Assembly (NCBI RefSeq): GCF_029784135.1
Contig: NC_073745.1
Span: forward strand, 283,630,493-283,694,492
Source of the DNA: Toxorhynchites rutilus septentrionalis
Lineage: Eukaryota > Arthropoda > Insecta > Diptera > Culicidae
Direction: 5' to 3'
DNA length: 64,000 nucleotides
This document shows, piece by piece, positions 33,180 through 44,394 of the stretch (positions within the stretch are counted from its first letter, which is position 1; each line of letters starts with the position of its first letter). Both the position numbers and the translations under genes were made by a program. Under the pieces are notes generated by a model. It was not told the origin of the DNA and did no database searches. It worked only from the letters and a program-made list of their open reading frames with translations.

Positions 33180-33721
33180 GTGTTTTTATTTTTCACTTTC
33201 AATATTCCGGAGAATTTAATTATTCAATGGAACATAAGAGGGTTACGACAAAATGTGGGAGACTTACAGCTTCTTAGCCGAAAGTTCTCCCCGGCAATAA
33301 TCCTTCTTCAAGAGACACTTGTTCCGAATGCTATCTTCCCTTGGAAGAGCATCGTAGAATATAGTTGGATCTATAAGGAGGGGCATCCTACCCCCGGTAG
33401 AGATGGCATTGCCATTGGTATCCGCAAGGATATCACGTTTAAAGAATGCTCAATAACATCGAGCCTGCCGATCTTAGGTGTTGAAATCATGTACCCCGTA
33501 CATGTCATCGCCTTTAACTTGTACATACCCCCTAGATTTCACAATCACAGGGCGGTGGTGCAAGAGATCGAGCAAATTCTTTTAAACTTTAACGCTCCCC
33601 TCCTATTAGGAGGGGATTTGAACGCGCACGATCCTCTCTGGGGATCAAGCAAATCAAACCGTAGAGGTTTGGCGGTGATTGAGCTGGCCAATAATCGAAT
33701 GTTTATTCTACGCAATTCAAA
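33180..33721 (+). pseudogene. ORF2 endonuclease domain, C-terminal half deleted
   Basis: An apurinic-type endonuclease that nicks the target DNA. Motifs in order: QWNIRGLRQN (metal-binding Asn), ILLQET (catalytic Glu), GRDGIAIGI, and GGDLNAHDPLWGS (catalytic Asp and Asn). The frame stops at 33728 just after MFIL. The C-terminal part with the conserved S-D-H and the linker to the reverse transcriptase is missing, and the next domain is in another frame, so an internal deletion joins about 33712 to the reverse transcriptase. Confidence 0.85.
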
Positions 33722-36103
33722 GAGCTGAAGGAGGAATGTGAAAGGCTTCCTCTCGTTTTCCCAACACACAACTCGGACAAGTATAACGAAGTTTCTAGCC
33801 TATCCGAACTTGATTGGGCACTCAGTAGAGTAAAAGGGCAGGCATGCGGCGTAGACGATATAGGCTACCCCATGTTAAAGCACCTCCCAATCGCGGCGAA
33901 ATGCTTGCTGCTGCAAGTGTATAACGACATATGGATGGGTGGCACCATCCCTAGTGTGTGGAAGACTGGGATCGTAATACCTTTACCCAAGTCCAAAGAG
34001 AAAACATCTAGTGTCAGTGGCTATAGACCCATAACGCTACTCAGCTGCGTGGGGAAAGTAATGGAAAAGATGGTTAACAGAAGACTGACTGAGGCGCTGG
34101 AAAGAGAGAAGCTCTTGAACGAACGGCAGTTTGGATTCCGCTCTGGTAGGGGGGTCGAATGCTACCTAGTAGAACTTGAAGTATGCCTCCATAAGCATTT
34201 CAAGCCTTCACATGTTAGCACCTGTGCCCTCTTAGACATTACTAAGGCTTACGACCAGGTGTTGCGGCGCCATATCCTGGCAACGCTTGCGAACTGGGGT
34301 TTTGCGGGAAGAATGATGGCATACCTTGCTAGCTTTCTAACCGACAGAACCTTCAAAGTAGCAGTTGGGGATCGCTTCTCCAGTGAGAAAATTGCCGAAA
34401 ACGGAGTTCCTCAAGGTGCAATCCTATCGGTCACTCTTTTCCTGGTGGCAATGAATTCGATTTTCGATTTCATCCCTGATGGAGTGAAGGTTATCCTCTA
34501 TGCGGATGACATACTTCTAATATCATCAGGCTTAGTGCAAAGATCCAGGAATCGATTGCAGAGCGCAGTCAAGAGTGTATCGATGTGGGCAGACGAAGTT
34601 GGGTTCACGATTTCTAGCGAGAAATCAAGTATTTTGTCAATAAGACGACGGGCCAGGGGTGCACAAAGGGCTCCTATCTTTATGAATGGGAAAGCTATCC
34701 CAGAGGGATTCAACTCTACACTCCTCGGAGTCACGATTGATAGAAACTTGAATTTCGAGCTAAATGCAAAACTGGTCAAGAAAAAAATCGCGGATCACCT
34801 GAACGTTCTAAAAGCGATTAAAGGAAGGCTGAAAGGCAGCCCACGGGACTCCCTTTTGAATATTTTCAAAAGCTGGATAATCCCACGACTAGTGTACGGT
34901 ATCATCCTCGCTAGTAAAGCGGATAAATATTTTAAAATGTTGGAATCAGCCTATAACAGCGGAATTCGCATAATCACGGGTGTGTTTTATAGTAGTCCTA
35001 TTAAGAGTCTACTTGCTGAGATAGGGGAACCACCTTTCGAGATGGTGTGTGTGGAGAGGATGATCCATGCACTAGTCAGGTGGGAGGAGTGCCCAGCCAA
35101 CCTATCACTTGATACCCCATACAGGGTTAGGGCCAGGCAAAAATATCAATCCCTAACGGGGGAGATACTGCCTCGCCCCCTGCGGTTAAGTCGATGCTCT
35201 CCTAGAGCCTGGGATGCCGTCTCTCCCTCCATCAGCTGGAGGGTAAAACGGTTCGTTAGGGCTGGGGATAGCCCCCAGAAGGTGCAAGCGGTGGTGAACG
35301 AGGCCCTACGTACTGACTTTGCTAACAAACGCATTGTCTATACTGACGGGTCCGTCACTGATGACGCATCAGCCATTGGGATACTCGACTGTAATGCTAA
35401 GACTAGCATGAGAGTCCCCAATGAGTTTAGCATCTTCTCGTGTGAAGCTCTCGCCATTAAGTTGGCATTAGAGAGCGTCACAAATGCTGATAGCGTCGTT
35501 GTTTGTTCGGATTCGGCGAGCGTCCTCAAAGCTGTAGAGGGTGGTACTATCAAACACCCCATTATTCAAGAAATTGAAGAGCAGCTGGGAGGAAGTAGTG
35601 CGATCCTATGTTGGATTCCGAGTCACACCGGGATCCCGGGGAACGAGGAAGCCGATCGGCTTGCTAACGAAGGGCGGAGAGGCTCCATTACCAGTATGGG
35701 TATACCTGGTAAGGACCTCATCAGAAGGGCGAACAATTCCATTCTCCTCACTTGGGAGGCTGAATGGAATCGTGAAAGGGACCTGCAGTTTCGTAGAATT
35801 AAAGCATCAACCGGCAAATGGAGGGACCGAGCCAACACGTATGAACAGCGAATTCTCTCGCGTCTTCGCATCGGGCATACGTGGTTGACTCATAACTTCC
35901 TAGCAAAGAAAGAAGAGCCCCCTACCTGTTGCGGCACCCGCCTGACGGTGGGGCATATTCTAACGGAGTGCATGCGAACTGTGGACCTTCGTAGGAGGTA
36001 CGGCTTAACTGGTGGCCTAGATGTCGTTTTGCAGAACGACACACGGAAAGAAAGAGATACTCTGGATTTCCTTAAAGAGGCTAACCTGATTCAGTACATT
36101 TGA
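33722..36103 (+). pseudogene. ORF2 reverse transcriptase and RNase H domains
   Basis: One frame, open from about 33722 (first ATG 33872), runs to the stop at 36103. The reverse transcriptase has GVDDIGYPML, PLPKS with SGYRPITLLS, motif A ALLDITKAYD (Asp), motif B NGVPQGAILS and motif C LYADD. RNase H has YTDGSVTDD (Asp), SCEALAIKLALES (Glu), VVCSDSASVL (Asp) and WIPSHTGIPGNEEADRLAN (His, Asp). A C-terminal C-C-x7-H-x4-C cluster follows. These domains look intact, but the endonuclease upstream is broken, so the element is not autonomous. The part from 35109 is repeated at 39273. Confidence 0.9.
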
Positions 36104-36303
36104 TACTGCAATCAAAACTTGAACGCTTACACCCTGGTATCATGTACCAGGGTAATCTAAAAGAGGCGCCTGCGCCCACCTGAAATTATTACCTACAAGT
36201 ATTGTGTAACTTTGAGTGGTTGCTCCGGTGTGTAAAGGGGTATAAAGAGACGAATGACTGTCATACAGCTCAAAGTCTCTATAATTCAAAACAACAACAA
36301 CAA

Positions 36304-36556
36304 CCACTATTGAAGCAGCACGAGGGCCCGACCATCTTCTGGCCGGATCTCGCTTCGTGCCACTATTCAAAGGACGTGTTGGAGTGGTACGAAGCCAACG
36401 GGGTCACCTTCGTGCCAAAGGAAGTTGTCAAATCGGAGGCGGACTTCAAGAGAAAATGGATTTCTGTTCAAAAAAACAACAACCTGACGTTGTACAGAAT
36501 CTTATGGATGGGGTAAAGAGGAAGGTGCGAGCATACGGGCTTGGGCTCGAAGTATG
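36304..36556 (+). pseudogene. Tc1-like DD37E transposase, copy 2, 3' part
   Basis: It continues the gene after the retrotransposon: LLKQHEGPTIFWPDLASC with the second catalytic Asp, then YEANGVTFVPKE joined directly to VVKSEADFKRK. The stretch between them, which holds the third catalytic residue in intact relatives, is deleted. A shift near 36472 leads to the final PDVVQNLMDGVKRKV and LEV, stop at 36554. Duplicated at 40468-40720. Confidence 0.88.
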
Positions 36557-36688
36557 AATAAAAAGAAAATGCCAAAAGTTGTTTAATAGTTTTTATTTTA
36601 CTGTCTAAAATTTTCAAAAGGATCGGTCTACTGGGCGAATTTCTACAGCGTTTTTTCCGTGATGCAATTTGATGTGACACACCCTTTA

Positions 36689-38890
36689 ATAGTCTCCCTT
36701 TCTTCCTCCGAGTGCATGTGTGTGTATGTGCGAAAAAAGTTCCGCTATAAATCAACTATATTTTAATTAAAAAACTGTTCCTATACGTACGGGTACGTGT
36801 GTGTGTTTCTATAAATACACAACCCGAGTCGCAAACTTCAACACCAAATAAGCCAGGAAGCGGAAAAATGCATTATCAAAACTTTGTGTGCGACGGAAGC
36901 AGGTCGAATGTGTACATCTTTGTACGGAAAAGTTGCACCCGTTGCACAGGTGCACACGGAATTTGTGTAGAGGCTGGAAAAGTGACTGTAAGCGAACTTG
37001 TCGGAATTGCCAGAATTGCTATCGAAGCTTTTAAAATGATTTGGTCTGCGATGGAGAAACTTTCCCTGGTGCTGGTTACTTTTTCGCCCTCTTTCTCTAG
37101 AGGTTCGATGAATGTGCCTCGGTAGGACCTAACCGATGAAATCAGTCCCTGCTTGGAGTGAGACTCCGAAATGGACCATGAAGTACAGATGAACGCTTTT
37201 TACTGCTTCTTTCATCCCATTAATAATTGATGGAGGAGCACTTGTTTTTTTTCTGCATTCCATCTTGTTTCCACTGATCGAAATGGGAGAACTCAAGATA
37301 AACCATGCCTGGCACTAAAACTGTCTCGCAGCAAAATTATGCCGCCGCTCGTAATGAATGGTGCCTCTTTGCTTTCACAGATCATTGAACCTCGGGGGTG
37401 GAAATCATCGATCCAGTTCAAGAGGGCCAGATCATTAGTGCGAATTGAGCAGGCACTATTCTAGATGTTTTTTTTTTTCAAACAAACTTTTTTTCTGCAG
37501 ATACTCGTGTTCGCCATAAAGCATTTATTTGGGTTCAACCAAAAGGAAGGCCACAATTCTTCGATGAGAATAATATTCGTAACAGCTTTGTAGCATTCGC
37601 TCGAATTATTGTTGTTTTATTCCGAGCCGCGACGTAAAAAAGGACATAAAGCCGTCCTCGTTTGTAATTCATTGCAGCCAGAAGCTTATTGTACATAAAT
37701 TTATTTCAACTGTATCAGCCGAAATCCTTCGAACTCGCGGGCTGCACCATAAACTGGGTAATTAATATTCATAAATTCATTCTCATTTGAAATATTCACA
37801 AAAGTGGGAAATGCAATTAAAAATACATTGGCAACGGAATGCTGTCATCAACGCTGCCAGCTGCAACTGCGAGTGGTCGCAATTCGTGTGCACCCGGCCG
37901 CCATCCGGCCAGCTGTCATTCTTTCCCCGTGTTCCGCGACTGGACGGTCATTTTTCTCTCATTTTGTGCAATAAAAAAGTCCGGTCGTACGGAAGGATTC
38001 TGGAACACTCATCGAGCCGTTGACACCGATTTCACGCCATTCAGAGTAACGTCCTGTTGCCGTCTGTGGGGCAACAGCGGCCATCGGTAGTCTTACCGGG
38101 TCCCGGAAACTGTCGAAGTGTGAATGCATTCTGGAGCACATACATTTTTTTCCTCTCTATCCGATGTTGGTACACAATAGCCTGCGATGGGTGGCAAACG
38201 TCATAAAAACCTGGCAATAAGACAGAGCTGTCGTCGGACGTTCTATTTCGAGAGTCGAACGTCGCTCTTTGAATGAATGTTTAATGTCCACTGCAGAAGT
38301 GTGGCATTGTTTTCGAAGAATGCTCGAAGAAATAGAGCAGCTACTATCAATGAGAGGTACATGTTTGTTTTTCTTCAAGCGAAACGTTTCTGCCTGATGC
38401 TGAACGCGACCTAAATCGATCGAGGATTTTGCTTTGTTTTCACTTCAATTTGTAAAAACAAGACCAAAGTGTTTACATAGTGTTCACATTTTGAGCCAGC
38501 TTTGAGTTCTGCGTGAACTCAGTCTCCCCTGGGATCGAAGCGGGATTCAACGTGTTAAGTGTTTATTTCTGGTTGACAAGTGCTACCCGTGGATGCTCAA
38601 TTCCATTTCCATTGCTAATATGCTATCTTCCGAAAAAGTTAGTGGTATCCGTAGAGTCGTTTAAGTTATTTTTCCGTTAGGATTTTTGTTTTTGGAGTGA
38701 ATAGGGCTTTGTATTTGTATTTGTATTGATCCCCCTTCGCCATTTGCCGTACCGACTCACGTTTTTACCCAGTCTTGCAAGATTTTTTTTCACTTCTTGA
38801 TAAACATTCGTCGGACCAGACTTGATAAACATTATGTTCGTCGGACCAGATATTTTTCAATCTAAAAGGTGTACCGTTTTATTCACACTC
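36689..38890 (+). other. intron sequence inside duplication unit 1
   Basis: Apparently single-copy before the duplication, GC-richer than surrounding repeats. Frames at 36799-37125, 37787-38023 and 37839-38090 have no recognised domain and are copied exactly at +4164. No splice-bounded dpr exon is recognisable here. Confidence 0.55.
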
Positions 38891-38899
38891 TGTGAGTTG

Positions 38900-39125
38900 A
38901 TTTCATCAGATGCGCAAAAGTTTTCAAAACGGCGACGAAGGAACAGTGCGTGCCCGAAAAAAAGTTTTGCACGAGTATTTCGAGAATAAGGATCGGAAGC
39001 GGAAAAAAGAAGCCGTCAGGTCAACGAGAGCGATCAAAAACGCGTGGTTGGGGCCTTTAAATGGAAACCGAACGCCTCAGTTCGAGATCTGGCTGAAAAG
39101 TTGCAGACATCTCTTTCTTTTTTCT
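38900..39125 (+). pseudogene. relic of a Tc1/mariner-type helix-turn-helix
   Basis: Two overlapping frames give KSFQNGDEGTVRARKKVLHE and then GAFKWKPNASVRDLAEKLQT. The second parallels FRRDPRSSVRDVANKLNLS in the DD37E transposases, so this looks like the DNA-binding N-terminus of another Tc1/mariner-type transposase with a frameshift between the pieces. It stops at a T-rich tract. Copied at 43064-43289. Confidence 0.5.
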
Positions 39126-39159
39126 TTTTTCATCTTTTTGGGATTGCACCCAAAAAAAA

Positions 39160-39272
39160 GTCCAAACGACGACAACGGGGATCGACCCAAGGCCGGCTAG
39201 GACGCAAGGCTGTTTTATACGACCACGCTATCCACATAGCTAATGATGCTGTTCGGCAAATGCGTGATAATA
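39160..39272 (-). repeat. tRNA-like SINE head (also at 43324-43436)
   Basis: Minus strand: GTGGATAGCGTGGTCG (A-box-like) and, about 40 bases on, GGGTCGATCCCC (B-box-like). A better conserved relative is at 54465-54560. The plus-strand sequence ends in TGCGTGATAATATTG at the duplication edge. Confidence 0.5.
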
Positions 39273-40267
39273 TTGATACCCCATACAGGGTTAGGGCCAG
39301 GCAAAAATATCAATCCCTAACGGGGGAGATACTGCCTCGCCCCCTGCGGTTAAGTCGATGCTCTCCTAGAGCCTGGGATGCCGTCTCTCCCTCCATCAGC
39401 TGGAGGGTAAAACGGTTCGTTAGGGCTGGGGATAGCCCCCAGAAGGTGCAAGCGGTGGTGAACGAGGCCCTACGTACTGACTTTGCTAACAAACGCATTG
39501 TCTATACTGACGGGTCCGTCACTGATGACGCATCAGCCATTGGGATACTCGACTGTAATGCTAAGACTAGCATGAGAGTCCCCAATGAGTTTAGCATCTT
39601 CTCGTGTGAAGCTCTCGCCATTAAGTTGGCATTAGAGAGCGTCACAAATGCTGATAGCGTCGTTGTTTGTTCGGATTCGGCGAGCGTCCTCAAAGCTGTA
39701 GAGGGTGGTACTATCAAACACCCCATTATTCAAGAAATTGAAGAGCAGCTGGGAGGAAGTAGTGCGATCCTATGTTGGATTCCGAGTCACACCGGGATCC
39801 CGGGGAACGAGGAAGCCGATCGGCTTGCTAACGAAGGGCGGAGAGGCTCCATTACCAGTATGGGTATACCTGGTAAGGACCTCATCAGAAGGGCGAACAA
39901 TTCCATTCTCCTCACTTGGGAGGCTGAATGGAATCGTGAAAGGGACCTGCAGTTTCGTAGAATTAAAGCATCAACCGGCAAATGGAGGGACCGAGCCAAC
40001 ACGTATGAACAGCGAATTCTCTCGCGTCTTCGCATCGGGCATACGTGGTTGACTCATAACTTCCTAGCAAAGAAAGAAGAGCCCCCTACCTGTTGCGGCA
40101 CCCGCCTGACGGTGGGGCATATTCTAACGGAGTGCATGCGAACTGTGGACCTTCGTAGGAGGTACGGCTTAACTGGTGGCCTAGATGTCGTTTTGCAGAA
40201 CGACACACGGAAAGAAAGAGATACTCTGGATTTCCTTAAAGAGGCTAACCTGATTCAGTACATTTGA
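39260..40267 (+). CDS. chimeric RNase H reading frame created by the duplication junction
   Basis: An ATG at 39260, inside repeat sequence, reads M-R-D-N-I and after the junction runs in frame into the I-type ORF2 C-terminus (DTPYRVRARQ onward), giving about 335 residues with a complete RNase H set (YTDGSVTDD, SCEALAIKLALES, VVCSDSASVL, WIPSHTGIPGNEEAD) and the C-terminal cysteine cluster. The frame is open further up to 39044 but without ATG. The reverse transcriptase is absent. Whether it is expressed is unknown; it could simply be a by-product of the duplication, or disappear if the duplication is an assembly error. Confidence 0.6.
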   Translation: MRDNIDTPYRVRARQKYQSLTGEILPRPLRLSRCSPRAWDAVSPSISWRVKRFVRAGDSPQKVQAVVNEALRTDFANKRIVYTDGSVTDDASAIGILDCNAKTSMRVPNEFSIFSCEALAIKLALESVTNADSVVVCSDSASVLKAVEGGTIKHPIIQEIEEQLGGSSAILCWIPSHTGIPGNEEADRLANEGRRGSITSMGIPGKDLIRRANNSILLTWEAEWNRERDLQFRRIKASTGKWRDRANTYEQRILSRLRIGHTWLTHNFLAKKEEPPTCCGTRLTVGHILTECMRTVDLRRRYGLTGGLDVVLQNDTRKERDTLDFLKEANLIQYI

Positions 40268-43200
40268 TACTGCAATCAAAACTTGAACGCTTACACCCTG
40301 GTATCATGTACCAGGGTAATCTAAAAGAGGCGCCTGCGCCCACCTGAAATTATTACCTACAAGTATTGTGTAACTTTGAGTGGTTGCTCCGGTGTGTAAA
40401 GGGGTATAAAGAGACGAATGACTGTCATACAGCTCAAAGTCTCTATAATTCAAAACAACAACAACAACCACTATTGAAGCAGCACGAGGGCCCGACCATC
40501 TTCTGGCCGGATCTCGCTTCGTGCCACTATTCAAAGGACGTGTTGGAGTGGTACGAAGCCAACGGGGTCACCTTCGTGCCAAAGGAAGTTGTCAAATCGG
40601 AGGCGGACTTCAAGAGAAAATGGATTTCTGTTCAAAAAAACAACAACCTGACGTTGTACAGAATCTTATGGATGGGGTAAAGAGGAAGGTGCGAGCATAC
40701 GGGCTTGGGCTCGAAGTATGAATAAAAAGAAAATGCCAAAAGTTGTTTAATAGTTTTTATTTTACTGTCTAAAATTTTCAAAAGGATCGGTCTACTGGGC
40801 GAATTTCTACAGCGTTTTTTCCGTGATGCAATTTGATGTGACACACCCTTTAATAGTCTCCCTTTCTTCCTCCGAGTGCATGTGTGTGTATGTGCGAAAA
40901 AAGTTCCGCTATAAATCAACTATATTTTAATTAAAAAACTGTTCCTATACGTACGGGTACGTGTGTGTGTTTCTATAAATACACAACCCGAGTCGCAAAC
41001 TTCAACACCAAATAAGCCAGGAAGCGGAAAAATGCATTATCAAAACTTTGTGTGCGACGGAAGCAGGTCGAATGTGTACATCTTTGTACGGAAAAGTTGC
41101 ACCCGTTGCACAGGTGCACACGGAATTTGTGTAGAGGCTGGAAAAGTGACTGTAAGCGAACTTGTCGGAATTGCCAGAATTGCTATCGAAGCTTTTAAAA
41201 TGATTTGGTCTGCGATGGAGAAACTTTCCCTGGTGCTGGTTACTTTTTCGCCCTCTTTCTCTAGAGGTTCGATGAATGTGCCTCGGTAGGACCTAACCGA
41301 TGAAATCAGTCCCTGCTTGGAGTGAGACTCCGAAATGGACCATGAAGTACAGATGAACGCTTTTTACTGCTTCTTTCATCCCATTAATAATTGATGGAGG
41401 AGCACTTGTTTTTTTTCTGCATTCCATCTTGTTTCCACTGATCGAAATGGGAGAACTCAAGATAAACCATGCCTGGCACTAAAACTGTCTCGCAGCAAAA
41501 TTATGCCGCCGCTCGTAATGAATGGTGCCTCTTTGCTTTCACAGATCATTGAACCTCGGGGGTGGAAATCATCGATCCAGTTCAAGAGGGCCAGATCATT
41601 AGTGCGAATTGAGCAGGCACTATTCTAGATGTTTTTTTTTTTCAAACAAACTTTTTTTCTGCAGATACTCGTGTTCGCCATAAAGCATTTATTTGGGTTC
41701 AACCAAAAGGAAGGCCACAATTCTTCGATGAGAATAATATTCGTAACAGCTTTGTAGCATTCGCTCGAATTATTGTTGTTTTATTCCGAGCCGCGACGTA
41801 AAAAAGGACATAAAGCCGTCCTCGTTTGTAATTCATTGCAGCCAGAAGCTTATTGTACATAAATTTATTTCAACTGTATCAGCCGAAATCCTTCGAACTC
41901 GCGGGCTGCACCATAAACTGGGTAATTAATATTCATAAATTCATTCTCATTTGAAATATTCACAAAAGTGGGAAATGCAATTAAAAATACATTGGCAACG
42001 GAATGCTGTCATCAACGCTGCCAGCTGCAACTGCGAGTGGTCGCAATTCGTGTGCACCCGGCCGCCATCCGGCCAGCTGTCATTCTTTCCCCGTGTTCCG
42101 CGACTGGACGGTCATTTTTCTCTCATTTTGTGCAATAAAAAAGTCCGGTCGTACGGAAGGATTCTGGAACACTCATCGAGCCGTTGACACCGATTTCACG
42201 CCATTCAGAGTAACGTCCTGTTGCCGTCTGTGGGGCAACAGCGGCCATCGGTAGTCTTACCGGGTCCCGGAAACTGTCGAAGTGTGAATGCATTCTGGAG
42301 CACATACATTTTTTTCCTCTCTATCCGATGTTGGTACACAATAGCCTGCGATGGGTGGCAAACGTCATAAAAACCTGGCAATAAGACAGAGCTGTCGTCG
42401 GACGTTCTATTTCGAGAGTCGAACGTCGCTCTTTGAATGAATGTTTAATGTCCACTGCAGAAGTGTGGCATTGTTTTCGAAGAATGCTCGAAGAAATAGA
42501 GCAGCTACTATCAATGAGAGGTACATGTTTGTTTTTCTTCAAGCGAAACGTTTCTGCCTGATGCTGAACGCGACCTAAATCGATCGAGGATTTTGCTTTG
42601 TTTTCACTTCAATTTGTAAAAACAAGACCAAAGTGTTTACATAGTGTTCACATTTTGAGCCAGCTTTGAGTTCTGCGTGAACTCAGTCTCCCCTGGGATC
42701 GAAGCGGGATTCAACGTGTTAAGTGTTTATTTCTGGTTGACAAGTGCTACCCGTGGATGCTCAATTCCATTTCCATTGCTAATATGCTATCTTCCGAAAA
42801 AGTTAGTGGTATCCGTAGAGTCGTTTAAGTTATTTTTCCGTTAGGATTTTTGTTTTTGGAGTGAATAGGGCTTTGTATTTGTATTTGTATTGATCCCCCT
42901 TCGCCATTTGCCGTACCGACTCACGTTTTTACCCAGTCTTGCAAGATTTTTTTTCACTTCTTGATAAACATTCGTCGGACCAGACTTGATAAACATTATG
43001 TTCGTCGGACCAGATATTTTTCAATCTAAAAGGTGTACCGTTTTATTCACACTCTGTGAGTTGATTTCATCAGATGCGCAAAAGTTTTCAAAACGGCGAC
43101 GAAGGAACAGTGCGTGCCCGAAAAAAAGTTTTGCACGAGTATTTCGAGAATAAGGATCGGAAGCGGAAAAAAGAAGCCGTCAGGTCAACGAGAGCGATCA

Positions 43201-43436
43201 AAAACGCGTGGTTGGGGCCTTTAAATGGAAACCGAACGCCTCAGTTCGAGATCTGGCTGAAAAGTTGCAGACATCTCTTTCTTTTTTCTTTTTTCATCTT
43301 TTTGGGATTGCACCCAAAAAAAAGTCCAAACGACGACAACGGGGATCGACCCAAGGCCGGCTAGGACGCAAGGCTGTTTTATACGACCACGCTATCCACA
43401 TAGCTAATGATGCTGTTCGGCAAATGCGTGATAATA
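39273..43436 (+). repeat. second unit of the 4164-bp tandem duplication
   Basis: An exact-looking copy of 35109-39272. It ends at TTG (43437-43439), after which the sequence departs into GCACCTGATTATAAAATG. The junction at 39273 places RNase H coding sequence directly after intron repeat sequence. The 3-bp TTG microhomology is compatible with end joining or template switching. Confidence 0.95.
40853..43054 (+). other. intron sequence inside duplication unit 2
   Basis: Copy of 36689-38890. No additional gene is seen. Confidence 0.55.
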
Positions 43437-43439
43437 TTG

Positions 43440-43892
43440 CACCTGATTATAAAATGAAGTTGGAAAGTGTTTTCTAAGAGTAAAAAAGGAGCCTCTTCAT
43501 TCAACTGACTTCAATCCGCACTTCCATTTCCTCCTGACACTAATTTTATACCCGCGTACGCAATCTTGTTTTACGTCCATATAAAGAGGAACGAAAACTT
43601 GATTTCTGATGCAAAAAAGCAGTTACCCCATCAATGGACGGTTCATTGGCTACCCATCGTGAACTCAACCCAACGAAGCTGGACATTTATCAAGAAAGCT
43701 ATAAAGGTCCTCACGTTAGTATTAGTAAATAGCGTGGAAAATAGTGCACACACACTGCATGCTATTTTATACGTGTGAGTAATTTTCATGTACGATACAA
43801 AAAAAATCTAGCTCACCTGTAGTGTATGACAAACCACCTTGAACTCAAACATCAAGGCATGCATACATGATACATGAGCGAGAGGGAGAGAG
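43440..43892 (+). other. intron sequence after the duplication
   Basis: The first 40 bases (ATAAAATGAAGTTGGAAAGT, GTTTTCTAAGAG) match the CTACACCCAAA MITE at 21735 and 54580. The rest has no recognised gene or repeat. Confidence 0.5.
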
Positions 43893-44230
43893 GAACGAAT
43901 TCGTTTTGGGGGAAGTCACTCCAAAATGCAATGAAGACAACTTGACTGGGAAGTGGAGGCGATCTGGCGTAGTGGTAACATCCGTACCTCTCACGCTCTA
44001 GATCACGAGTTCAGTTTTCACTCCCGATATTCTTCCAAAAATGGAAACAAAAGTGACGAACCAGCCAACAGTGTTGAAAATCACTATAATACAGAAAAAA
44101 AACTTGACTGGGAAGAATGAAATGATAAAGTCGAGTCGGTAGAGGGAGATAGCGACTAAACGCCCGACTAACTGTTTAGTCGTTTTGGCGGAGAAAATGC
44201 GTGAAGAAGCCAAAAGTCATTTCCGACTGA
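43893..44230 (+). repeat. family E repeat, copy 2, interrupted by a SINE
   Basis: It matches 26868-27045 on both sides of the SINE: AACGAATTCG and GGGGGAAGTCACTCC before, GGTAGAGGGAGATAGCGACT after. Confidence 0.7.
43954..44100 (+). mobile_element. Feilai-like tRNA-derived SINE with 15-bp target duplication
   Basis: The tRNA-like head has an A box in TGGCGTAGTGGTAACATCC and a diverged B box around GAGTTCAGTTTTCACTCCC, followed by ATTCTTCCAAAAATGG, GTGACGAACCAGCC, AATCACTATAATACAG and a short A run. AACTTGACTGGGAAG flanks it exactly at 43939-43953 and 44101-44115. Sequence and layout match, from memory, the Feilai SINE of Aedes aegypti. Transcribed by RNA polymerase III when active and mobilised by non-LTR machinery. 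Confidence 0.88.
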
Positions 44231-44394
44231 CTACGGATATAGTCAGTCGGATAATCAGTTAACTATGACTATGCCGAGCCCTGGTACCATGTATATTATA
44301 CAAATGCTTACCAGTATTTGAGAGTCATGACATTTTCTGTTAAGTTATGTCTCATTTAGAGCCCCCGCACACTGCAGACTTTTTTCAACCGATA

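Larger units (their letters stand above)
32028..36303 (+). mobile_element. I-superfamily non-LTR retrotransposon, 5'-truncated, internally deleted
   Basis: A 4.3-kb insertion inside Tc1 copy 2, flanked by a perfect 9-bp duplication (CCACTATTG). In order: C-terminal part of ORF1 with zinc knuckles, endonuclease, reverse transcriptase, RNase H, a 3' UTR of 200 bases and a tail of repeated CAA (36290-36303) rather than poly(A). RNase H plus a short-repeat tail fits the I superfamily. The 5' end of ORF1 is missing, so insertion was 5'-truncated. Confidence 0.9.
31203..36686 (+). mobile_element. Tc1-like DD37E transposon, copy 2, split by an I-type retrotransposon
   Basis: The left inverted repeat (31203-31251) and right inverted repeat (36637-36686) match those of copy 1, flanked by TA (31201-31202 and 36687-36688). 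The transposon is interrupted after 32027 by a retrotransposon that ends at 36303; CCACTATTG is duplicated at 32019-32027 and 36304-36312. The right part, from 35109 on, is included in the tandem duplication, so a second right half lies at 40468-40850. Confidence 0.92.
35109..39272 (+). repeat. first unit of a 4164-bp direct tandem duplication
   Basis: The unit starts in the RNase H-proximal part of the I-type ORF2 and includes the retrotransposon 3' end, the Tc1 right half and 2.6 kb of flanking intron. All checked landmarks and reading frames recur exactly 4164 bases later (for example stops at 36103 and 40267). No difference was noticed. TTG occurs at both edges (35109-35111, 39273-39275). 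Confidence 0.95.

Noticed and set aside
36799..38090. Several frames inside the duplicated intron sequence as a new gene
   Set aside because: Short, overlapping in different frames, no domains, and their exact repetition at +4164 follows from the duplication.
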